From: an uncultured Clostridia bacterium
Lineage (GTDB): Bacteria; Bacillota; Clostridia; UMGS1883
Assembly: GCA_947630525.1 (NCBI GenBank)
Contig: CANRHW010000109.1
Coordinates: forward strand, 1-5,552
Direction of reading: 5' to 3'
Length of the DNA stretch: 5,552 nt
In this document: positions 1-4,767 of the stretch, one piece after another
Numbering within the stretch: the first letter of the stretch is position 1
Layout of the letters: each line of letters starts with the position of its first letter
Notes under the pieces: generated by a model
Told to the model about the DNA's origin: nothing
The model's input: the letters and a program-made list of their open reading frames with translations, nothing else
Databases searched by the model: none
Translations under genes and position numbers: made by a program

Positions 1-223
1 CTTTATTGGCCCTTTCGGCGTCGAGGAGGACTTGGCGGGCTTTATGAGGCAGCCCGGCTTCGGGCAGACTTATGTGGGTCTCCTCGCATATATCCGTAAG
101 GACATCATACAGGGCGTCGAGATTATGCCCAAAATAATCGGGGAAATTCAGCTCTCTGTCCAGACGGCAGTACAGCGTGTCAAGGTCGGCTACGTCCTCA
201 TGGCTCAAATAAACTGTTTTCAT
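1..223 (-). CDS. Barstar-family ribonuclease inhibitor (partial, C-terminus off the left edge)
   Basis: Intracellular inhibitor that would bind and block the ribonuclease encoded just upstream. The 74 residues visible align along their length with barstar (about 90 residues): MKTVYLSHEDV at the start and the diagnostic PDYFGHNLDALYD at residues 28-40. Asp36 and Asp40 match barstar Asp35 and Asp39, which plug the barnase active site; Tyr30 matches Tyr29, and Tyr39 replaces Trp38. Roughly 15 C-terminal residues lie outside the window. The ATG at 223 is chosen because AAGGAG (235-230) sits six bases upstream and because this matches the family start. An in-frame ATG at 238 would add five residues but would place that ribosome binding site inside the gene. 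It overlaps the ribonuclease gene by 26 bp in another frame, which suggests translational coupling so that inhibitor is made with the toxin. Family call is confident; cognate pairing is inferred from adjacency. Confidence 0.92.
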   Translation of the reverse strand, partial: MKTVYLSHEDVADLDTLYCRLDRELNFPDYFGHNLDALYDVLTDICEETHISLPEAGLPHKARQVLLDAERANK

Positions 224-749
224 CTTCTTCTCCTTCATAAAGTTCCTCAAAGGTGCTGTAATGGTCTTCCGTATAGTAGATGTACCCGTCGTCAGAGTAG
301 ACTATGCGTTTGGCGTTGCGCCGTCCGCCATCGTAGTCGATGTCGCATTCCCTATAGTCGTTCTCCGGCAGGAGCCCCTCATAGTTACCGTAGTGACTGC
401 CGCCGATAGATTTGCCCGGAGCAACATCCCAAAGATTGCCCTTACGGCTGTCCCAGCCCAGGTCTCTGGCTTCTTCCTTTGTTATGTAGTTCTGGGGCGG
501 CTTGCCGTACTCGTGGAGATAGAGCGCCACGTCCTCTTTAGACGTATATGAACCGTCCTCGTCAAGCAGGGGAGAGTCGTCCGTTCCGCTCGGTATATCC
601 CGTTCGGGAACACTGTCCGTTATAACGTTCCCATCAGCCGCCGGCGGCGTTTTGTCGTCAGTCTTCGGCAAGAAAATATACAAGCCGGCTGCCAGCAGCA
701 CCAAGACCAAAACTGAAAGCCCGGCTTTTAACAGCTTTTTAATATCCAT
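198..749 (-). CDS. Barnase-family extracellular or membrane-tethered ribonuclease
   Basis: Guanyl-preferring endoribonuclease of the barnase (N1/T1) type, 183 residues. Residues 1-8 are basic and residues 9-27 are strongly hydrophobic with no lipobox Cys, so this is a signal peptide or membrane anchor. Residues 28-68 form an acidic, Pro/Ser/Asp-rich linker. Residues 69-168 are the catalytic domain: NYITKEEARDLGW (88-99) and KGNLWDVAPGKSIGG (103-117) are close to barnase itself. All the catalytic residues seem present: Lys91, Glu134, Arg144, Arg148 and His163, matching barnase Lys27, Glu73, Arg83, Arg87 and His102. Unlike barnase, which stops soon after the catalytic His, there is a tail of about 15 mostly acidic residues. 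The ATG is preceded by AGGAGG (762-757) at seven-base spacing. The inhibitor gene overlaps its 3' end. A role in competition or RNA scavenging is inference. Confidence 0.93.
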   Translation of the reverse strand: MDIKKLLKAGLSVLVLVLLAAGLYIFLPKTDDKTPPAADGNVITDSVPERDIPSGTDDSPLLDEDGSYTSKEDVALYLHEYGKPPQNYITKEEARDLGWDSRKGNLWDVAPGKSIGGSHYGNYEGLLPENDYRECDIDYDGGRRNAKRIVYSDDGYIYYTEDHYSTFEELYEGEEDENSLFEP

Positions 750-756
750 ATTGCCT

Positions 757-763
757 CCTCCTT
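757..763 (-). promoter_or_regulatory. Ribosome binding site of the barnase-family gene
   Basis: AAGGAGG read on the minus strand, seven bases before the ATG at 749. It directly abuts (shares one base with) the foot of the 12-bp hairpin at 763-794, so folding of the leader could affect ribosome access. Confidence 0.8.
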
Positions 764-794
764 ATAGCACAGGGTTCGACTCCCCTGTGCTATA
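763..794. repeat. Perfect 12-bp inverted repeat in the ribonuclease leader, resembling a tRNA minihelix
   Basis: Arms TATAGCACAGGG (763-774) and CCCTGTGCTATA (783-794) pair perfectly around an eight-base loop, TTCGACTC. On the minus strand it would form a stable hairpin in the ribonuclease leader, ending where the ribosome binding site begins. On the plus strand the loop TTCGACT matches the tRNA T-loop consensus (TTCRANY), the arms resemble a T-stem stacked on a 7-bp acceptor stem, and the 3' arm is followed by CCA (795-797). There is no D-arm or anticodon arm, so it is not a working tRNA. It may be an mRNA leader hairpin, a repressor operator, or a tRNA-derived remnant. Nothing in the sequence decides between these. 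Confidence 0.7.
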
Positions 795-796
795 CC

Positions 797-836
797 ATTT
801 TATGGAAACACCTTATCACAAAAAACATTTTGTCAA
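797..836 (-). promoter_or_regulatory. Candidate promoter for the ribonuclease-inhibitor pair
   Basis: A perfect -35 hexamer TTGACA is read on the minus strand at 836-831. The best -10 at near-usual distance is TAAGGT (815-810), with a short 15-bp spacer and only three of six matches. A better -10-like TAAAAT (802-797) is too far (28 bp) to pair with it. The region is AT-rich and in the right place, but the exact start point is uncertain. If the first pair is used, the hairpin at 763-794 lies at the very 5' end of the message. Confidence 0.35.
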
Positions 837-861
837 TAATTTTTACATTTTTTTAAATTCC

Positions 862-890
862 TTGTAAAATTATGTAGTATATGATATAAT
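862..890 (+). promoter_or_regulatory. Extended -10 sigma-A promoter of the potassium channel gene
   Basis: The -35 element TTGTAA (862-867, four of six matches), a 17-bp spacer, and a perfect TATAAT (885-890) preceded by TG at 882-883 make a textbook extended -10 promoter. The predicted start is near 897. The 9-bp sequence AATTATGTA occurs twice (868-876 and 888-896), exactly 20 bp apart on either side of the -10, and TTTTACA/TGTAAAA (841-847 and 863-869) form an inverted repeat over the -35. A regulator could use either, but this is inference. Confidence 0.75.
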
Positions 891-910
891 TATGTAAAAA
901 GGGTCAGAAA

Positions 911-940
911 ATGGAGGAAACGATTCGAAAAAGACGGTGA
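911..940 (+). other. Possible nine-codon leader ORF before the channel gene
   Basis: ATG at 911 opens a short frame (MEETIRKRR) that stops with TGA at 938-940, eight bases before the TTG start assigned to the channel. It lies about 14 bases after the predicted transcription start and has no clear ribosome binding site of its own, though it contains GGAGG. It could be a leader peptide whose termination feeds reinitiation at the channel gene, or chance. Low confidence. Confidence 0.2.
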
Positions 941-947
941 CTGGAAG

Positions 948-1685
948 TTGAGGAGATATATTTACGGCCTTTTGCACAACTCTAACGCTCACCGGCGCGA
1001 CGGCCTGTGCTATGATTGGTTCATTATGATAGTGGCCATAATCAGCGTTGTGCCCATGATGTTCAGGGATAATTCAGACCCGATTTTCAAGACGGTCGAG
1101 TCAGTGACGGTTTATATCCTGTTTTTCGACTATATACTGCGCTGGATGACGAACGATATGAGGATGAAAAACAATTCCTGCTGGGCCTTTTTCATCTATC
1201 CCTTTACGCCGCTGGCGCTGATGGACATAGCGGGGCTGCTGCCCACATTGGGGCTGCTGCCGCCGAGCTTTATGATATTGAGGATACTGCGCTTGGTCAA
1301 GCTGCTGCAATACTCCCACAGCTGCCGCCGCGTTATCAATGTCTTTCGCAAGCAGGGGCGGACGCTGGCCTCGGTGATGATAATAGCAGTGGCCTATATT
1401 TTCATCTCGGCCCTTGTAATGTTCGTCTATGAACCTGCGGATAATTTTCCTACCTTTTTTGACGCCCTTTACTGGGCCACCACCGCTTTGACGACGGTAG
1501 GCTACGGCGATATTTACCCGACCTCGGATATAGGCCGGTTCATAAGCATGGTGTCTTCATTTTTCGGCATAGCCATAATCGCCATGCCCGCCGGTATTGT
1601 GACCGCGGGCTTTATGGAGGAGCTCGACTCCGAAGAAAAGGAGAAGAAAAAAGAGCAGGAAAGGGGGGACTGCGGCAATGAATGA
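948..1685 (+). CDS. Six-transmembrane voltage-gated-type potassium channel
   Basis: Cytoplasmic-membrane K+ channel of the ion-transport superfamily, 245 residues; four copies would form a pore. S1 lies at about 22-39, S2 at 51-67 with acidic and basic residues in FFDYILRWM, S3 at 79-98 with conserved Asp93, and S4 at 106-130 with gating-type charges Arg112, Arg115 and Lys118 every third position. S5 is at 140-161. The pore helix leads into the filter TTVGYGD (182-188), the potassium signature. S6 at 195-223 carries the PAG motif at 214-216. The C-terminus is a short charged tail with no RCK/TrkA domain. The TTG start at 948 is the first start codon in this open frame but has no well-spaced ribosome binding site (GGAAG abuts it; AGGAG at 951-955 lies just after it), so the true N-terminus is uncertain. 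The stop overlaps the start region of the next gene by eight bases. Confidence 0.92.
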   Translation: MRRYIYGLLHNSNAHRRDGLCYDWFIMIVAIISVVPMMFRDNSDPIFKTVESVTVYILFFDYILRWMTNDMRMKNNSCWAFFIYPFTPLALMDIAGLLPTLGLLPPSFMILRILRLVKLLQYSHSCRRVINVFRKQGRTLASVMIIAVAYIFISALVMFVYEPADNFPTFFDALYWATTALTTVGYGDIYPTSDIGRFISMVSSFFGIAIIAMPAGIVTAGFMEELDSEEKEKKKEQERGDCGNE

Positions 1686-1701
1686 CGAAAAAAACGCGTA
1701 A
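1678..1701 (+). other. Out-of-frame 5' start of the next gene with an A AAA AAC heptamer
   Basis: ATG at 1678 has the purine-rich stretch AAAGGGGGG (1660-1668) at nine-base spacing and overlaps the channel stop, as coupled genes do. It encodes MNDEKNA and then hits TAA (1699-1701). The frame contains seven A residues (1688-1694); bases 1689-1695 read A AAA AAC in the correct phase for a -1 slippery heptamer. Slipping back one base, or one more A, continues as CGC GTA ATT and runs without a stop into the membrane protein ORF. That gives an N-terminus of MNDEKKRVIAKYVSV followed by the first hydrophobic helix, as expected for this kind of protein. It may be programmed frameshifting, phase variation, a mutation or a sequence error. 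Confidence 0.55.
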
Positions 1702-1721
1702 TTGCAAAATACGTCTCGGTC

Positions 1722-2291
1722 ATGCTTATTGGCACAGCCATAAATATTGGGTTATATTGGATAGCCCATGTGCTGAAGCTCCCAATGTGGCTCGACACGG
1801 TGGGCACCGCCGCCGTGGCGGCGATACTTGAACCGGCGGCGGGGCTCGTAATAGGTTATATTACCAATCTTTTCGAGTCGAGCGCCATTTACATGAGCGA
1901 CACCATAATTTACTATGCCATAACCGCTTCTTGCGCCATCGCTTTTGGGGTTGTGCTCCGAAAGAAAGGGAAAATCTCGTGGAAGCGTCTGCCCGCTGCG
2001 GCGCTTATCTATTTGGCTGCGGCCTCTGCCCTGTCAGCCGCCATATCCGTATGGCGTGGCAGCCTGCCCAACAATGTCTGGGAACTTATGATTTATAAAA
2101 ATGTTATTTCGGCCGGCGTGCCGAGGTATTTTGCCCTGATGTTTTCGGCCGGGGCCTTAAAGCTTGTCGACACGGCGGTGATGTGCATAGTTACGCCCCT
2201 TTTGTATAATATTTTGCCGGAAAGCATGAAAAATGTCGTGCATTTGAGCTCCGTCACGTGGAAGTCCCCTTTCAAAAGCCATGAAAAATGA
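1722..2291 (+). CDS. Multi-pass membrane protein, ECF transporter S-component-like; start probably frameshifted
   Basis: A hydrophobic protein of 189 residues from ATG 1722, or about 204 if the upstream ATG at 1678 is joined by a -1 shift. Likely membrane helices lie near residues 1-17, 27-49, 61-79, 91-110, 134-147 and 149-164. The segment LPMWLDTVGTAAVAA (20-34), followed by PAAGLVIGYITNL (38-50), resembles a motif known from ECF-type S components and related sensor membrane domains, which bind small solutes such as vitamins. No ATP-binding or energising T subunit is nearby, so substrate and function cannot be given. ATG 1722 lacks a ribosome binding site and would cut into the first helix, which supports an upstream start. 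It is in tandem with the channel gene, so the two probably share a transcript ending at the terminator at 2319-2353. Family call is tentative; being a real gene is likely. Confidence 0.6.
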   Translation: MLIGTAINIGLYWIAHVLKLPMWLDTVGTAAVAAILEPAAGLVIGYITNLFESSAIYMSDTIIYYAITASCAIAFGVVLRKKGKISWKRLPAAALIYLAAASALSAAISVWRGSLPNNVWELMIYKNVISAGVPRYFALMFSAGALKLVDTAVMCIVTPLLYNILPESMKNVVHLSSVTWKSPFKSHEK

Positions 2292-2318
2292 CGGCTTAGT
2301 GTAATACTGCGCGGGAAG

Positions 2319-2353
2319 AAACAGAGCTTGGGCTAAGCGCCCAAGCTCTGTTT
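2319..2353. terminator. Bidirectional Rho-independent terminator
   Basis: A perfect 14-bp stem (2319-2332 with 2340-2353) closes a short loop. On the plus strand the right arm runs into TTTTTGTTTA, ending the channel and membrane protein transcript. On the minus strand the hairpin begins five bases after the superoxide dismutase stop and is followed by TTTCTT, so it should serve the convergent gene as well, somewhat less strongly. Confidence 0.92.
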
Positions 2354-2357
2354 TTGT

Positions 2358-2810
2358 TTACATAATTATACCGCAGGCAATTTTGGTTCCCGCGTTTCCG
2401 GCGGGCTGAGTCGTAAAATCGTCCGGCTTGCTGTGGATGATGATGACCTTGCCGACAATTTCTTTCACGGTAAAACGATTGGTCAGCACGGACATATAGG
2501 CGTGTCCATTGTTGCCGAACAGCGGCGGCAAATCGCCGGCATGGTACGGATGCGGCGCCGCTGTGGGGTCATAGTGCCCGTCGGCGTCCGCAAATGGGTC
2601 CGCCGCATTACCCGTGCAGCATGCTCCGCCGTGAATATGAAAAGCGAATATTCCGCCGTTGTCATTTTTGCACGGCAGGCCGCGTATTTCAGCCGTAACA
2701 ATTACGCCTTTCTGCGTCTGCCTGAAAGTCACCTCGCCGCATATATCGGGATAATCTCCGCTGCCCTTTACTACGGCCCGTGCTGACAAACACTGTCTGT
2801 TCCTGAACAT
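2358..2810 (-). CDS. sodC: Cu/Zn superoxide dismutase family protein, cytoplasmic type
   Basis: Converts superoxide to oxygen and hydrogen peroxide; 150 residues, normal for the family, with no signal peptide, so probably cytoplasmic. The metal ligands are all visible: His58 and His60 (HIHGG) and His126 for copper, bridging His79 in GHYDP, and His87, His90 and Asp93 (HPYHAGDLP) for zinc. A Cys at 64 or 65 and Cys146 can form the conserved intrasubunit disulphide. The C-terminal motif reads NAGTKIACG where classical enzymes have NAGSRLACG, so the active-site Arg that guides superoxide is replaced by Lys143. The ATG has an excellent ribosome binding site, GGGAGGTG (2822-2815). It lies 144 bp after ribF on the same strand; read-through from that operon or a promoter of its own are both possible. 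Family call is firm; activity is inferred from ligands. Confidence 0.93.
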   Translation of the reverse strand: MFRNRQCLSARAVVKGSGDYPDICGEVTFRQTQKGVIVTAEIRGLPCKNDNGGIFAFHIHGGACCTGNAADPFADADGHYDPTAAPHPYHAGDLPPLFGNNGHAYMSVLTNRFTVKEIVGKVIIIHSKPDDFTTQPAGNAGTKIACGIIM

Positions 2811-2833
2811 ATTGCACCTCCCAAAAATAAATA

Positions 2834-2850
2834 ATGTGGATTACCCACAT
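2834..2850. repeat. Small inverted repeat just upstream of the superoxide dismutase ribosome binding site
   Basis: ATGTGG (2834-2839) and CCACAT (2845-2850) are complementary around a five-base spacer, 24 bases or more upstream of the start codon. It could be an operator or a weak leader hairpin; it does not match a regulator box that I recognise. Short enough to be chance. Confidence 0.3.
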
Positions 2851-2864
2851 CTATTTATGGCTTC

Positions 2865-2892
2865 GCCGAAATGCCCCTGAGAGCATTTTGGT
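2865..2892. repeat. Imperfect hairpin in the ribF-superoxide dismutase spacer
   Basis: CCGAAATGC (2866-2874) pairs with GCATTTTGG (2883-2891) around the loop CCCTGAGA, with one G-T wobble on the plus strand and a mismatch on the minus strand. On the minus strand it is not followed by a T-run, so it is not a clear terminator for ribF. It may be an mRNA processing or stability element, or chance. Confidence 0.3.
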
Positions 2893-2954
2893 TCATTTTA
2901 TAATATGACCATGGAAAAGAAAGCGTTATATAGCTTCGCACGTGTGGAAAAACG

Positions 2955-3842
2955 TCACCTGTAAATGCGGTCTATTTCCGCCGCGTCGCGCCGTATCTGA
3001 GCAAAAAGTTCTTCGACCGTTGCAAATTCCCTTTCGGGCCGGATGAACCGAAGAAATTCTATTACCACAAATTTGCCGTAAAGGTCCCCTTTGTAGCCGG
3101 GAATATGAGTCTCGATGCGCAGGCCCTTATCGTGGACGGTGGGGTTAAGCCCCAAATTGGTCACGCTCAGGTGCGGGCCTCCCTCAAAAACGGCGCGGGT
3201 GGCATAGACCCCGTGGGGCATGGGCGGCAGATCGGGCCGTGGATAAATGTTCACCGTGGGGAAGCCCTTTGTGTGGCCGAGGCCCTTGCCCTTTTCCACC
3301 TTCCCCGCCGCCGAAAATGGCCGCCCCAGTAGCTCCGCCGCCTTATCCGGCCGCCCCTGAGCGAGGAGAGCGCGGATGCGGCTGCTGCTGACGGCCTCGC
3401 CGTCCACCTGCTTTTCGGGAATGATTTCAGTGTCAAAGCCCAGCTCGCGGCCCAGCTCCGTCAGTTCGTCAGCGCCCAGCTGGTCGCAGCCGAAGCGGTA
3501 GTTATAGCCGCAGACCACCTTTGCCGCGTTGAATTGGCTGGCGATGACCCCGGACGCAAATTCCCGCCCGGTCATGTTCAGCAGGCCGCCGGCCGCGGGC
3601 AGCTGTACCAAACGCGCGCCCAAAGCTGTTATCAGCCGCAGCTTTTCCCAAGGGTCGGTCAGCATAGGCGGCGCCTCGCCGCCAAGAATTAGCGACGGCG
3701 GCGCGTCAAGGCTCAGGGCAAGGGCCTCCAGGCCGGACGCGCGGGCGGCGCGAACCGCCGAAAGTATTATGTCCCGGTGGGCGATATGTACCCCGTCAAA
3801 ATAACCAAGGGCAAGTACGGTCTTTTCTTTGCGTTGTTCCAT
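2955..3842 (-). CDS. ribF: Bifunctional riboflavin kinase / FMN adenylyltransferase
   Basis: Makes FMN from riboflavin and ATP, then FAD from FMN and ATP, in the cytoplasm; 295 residues, the usual length. The N-terminal adenylyltransferase domain has GYFDGVHIAH (13-22), where the second His region is the nucleotide-binding site, GYNYRFG (112-118) and SSSRIR (152-157). The C-terminal kinase domain has GKVEKGKGLG (180-189), GFPTVN (193-198), the catalytic Glu region IETH (243-246) and GDLYGK (252-257), then the family's closing IR-E-EF and QIRRD patterns. ATG 3842 is chosen over an in-frame TTG at 3854 because GGAG (3852-3849) lies six bases before the ATG and overlaps the TTG. It follows truB after a 43-bp gap that contains a small GCCGC/GCGGC hairpin (3858-3870), so the two are likely co-transcribed. 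No FMN riboswitch is visible in that gap. Confidence 0.97.
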   Translation of the reverse strand: MEQRKEKTVLALGYFDGVHIAHRDIILSAVRAARASGLEALALSLDAPPSLILGGEAPPMLTDPWEKLRLITALGARLVQLPAAGGLLNMTGREFASGVIASQFNAAKVVCGYNYRFGCDQLGADELTELGRELGFDTEIIPEKQVDGEAVSSSRIRALLAQGRPDKAAELLGRPFSAAGKVEKGKGLGHTKGFPTVNIYPRPDLPPMPHGVYATRAVFEGGPHLSVTNLGLNPTVHDKGLRIETHIPGYKGDLYGKFVVIEFLRFIRPEREFATVEELFAQIRRDAAEIDRIYR

Positions 3843-3885
3843 GTTTATCTCCAATCTGCCGCGGAGCGGCGAAAAAATGAGCCCG

Positions 3886-4767
3886 TCAATAAAAGCCTTT
3901 TACGGTTTTAAGGCAGCTCCGGCCGTCTGCCTCGCCCCGTTCCGACAGGGCGATAAAATCTCCGCCCGCGTCGTAGACCCTAAACCGGTCCCCCGGCGGG
4001 AAGCTGTCAAAATATGGCGACACGCCGTTTTTTACCATGAGGCTGCGCCGCGCATCCAGCCGTATTTCCGGTAGGGAGGCGAACATTTTGTCTATGGGTA
4101 TGACGGCCTCCGCCAGCCGGCCTTGGGCGGCGAGAGCCTCCAGCTCCTGAACGGTCAGCGCGTCGGCCAGCTTTAGGCCGCCGCTTTCGGTTCGGCATAG
4201 ACTTTTTAAACAGGCGCCGCAGCCCAGCGCCGCGCCTATGTCCGCGCCCAGGGTGCGGATGTAGGTGCCCTTGCTGCAGCGGACGTCCACGGTCACAACA
4301 GGCGGCTCTATGCGCAATATGTCAATGGAATACACCGTCACCCGGCGGCGTTCGCGCTCTACCTCGATGCCCTTGCGGGCCAGCTCGTAAAGCCTGTGCC
4401 CGCCCACCGAAATGGCGCTGTACATGGGCGGCAGCTGCTCTATTTCGCCCACAAAGCTCATGACGGCCCGGCGGATTTCATCGGGCCCGGCGGTGACGGG
4501 ATTTTGGGCAAGTATATTGCCGTCCATATCCAAACTGTCGGTGACGGTGCCGAGCAGGATATCAGCGGTGTAACGTTTGTCCCGAGCCGTAAGCAGCTCC
4601 GCCGCCCGCGTGGCCTTGCCCAGCAGCAGCGGCAGCACTCCTGTGGCCGCCGGGTCAAGGGTGCCGGTGTGGCCGATTTTTTTCATATTAAAGATTCGGC
4701 GCGCTGCCCCCACCATTTTGTGAGAGGAACAGCCCGCCGGCTTGTTGAGGATTATCAGTCCGTCCAT
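3886..4767 (-). CDS. truB: tRNA pseudouridine(55) synthase TruB
   Basis: Converts uridine 55 in the T-loop of tRNAs to pseudouridine; 293 residues. The opening MDGLIILNKPAG is typical. The catalytic motif GHTGTLDPAATG (32-43) holds the nucleophile Asp38. Conserved Tyr66 follows in KRYTADILLGT, then PPMYSAI (113-119) with HRLYELARKG, and KGTYIRTLGADIG (166-178). The last 70 or so residues match the small C-terminal RNA-binding (PUA-like) part, with a conserved RVYD near the end. ATG 4767 is chosen over an in-frame TTG at 4773: it matches the family start, and AAAGG upstream has better spacing for it. It overlaps the end of nrnA by 13 bp, which indicates translational coupling within one operon with nrnA and ribF. 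Confidence 0.97.
   Translation of the reverse strand: MDGLIILNKPAGCSSHKMVGAARRIFNMKKIGHTGTLDPAATGVLPLLLGKATRAAELLTARDKRYTADILLGTVTDSLDMDGNILAQNPVTAGPDEIRRAVMSFVGEIEQLPPMYSAISVGGHRLYELARKGIEVERERRRVTVYSIDILRIEPPVVTVDVRCSKGTYIRTLGADIGAALGCGACLKSLCRTESGGLKLADALTVQELEALAAQGRLAEAVIPIDKMFASLPEIRLDARRSLMVKNGVSPYFDSFPPGDRFRVYDAGGDFIALSERGEADGRSCLKTVKGFY

Noticed and set aside
261..551. Open frame on the plus strand opposite the ribonuclease gene
   Set aside because: The minus-strand frame has the full barnase active site and a strong ribosome binding site; the plus frame has neither a known motif nor a start signal.
763..797. A functional tRNA gene suggested by TTCGACT and CCA
   Set aside because: The 5' and 3' arms are joined directly by the T-like loop. 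There is no D-arm, anticodon arm or variable loop, and no room for them.
2433..2786. Open frame on the plus strand opposite the superoxide dismutase gene
   Set aside because: The minus strand encodes all metal-binding motifs in order; the plus frame shows no recognisable domain and lacks a ribosome binding site.
2893..2945. Own promoter for the superoxide dismutase gene
   Set aside because: TATTAT and TATAAC -10-like hexamers occur on the minus strand, but neither has a convincing -35 at 16-18 bp, so no promoter is called.
3843..3885. Terminator or riboswitch between truB and ribF
   Set aside because: The GCCGC/GCGGC hairpin is only 5 bp and its T-run lies before it on the minus strand, not after. 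The gap is too short for an FMN riboswitch.
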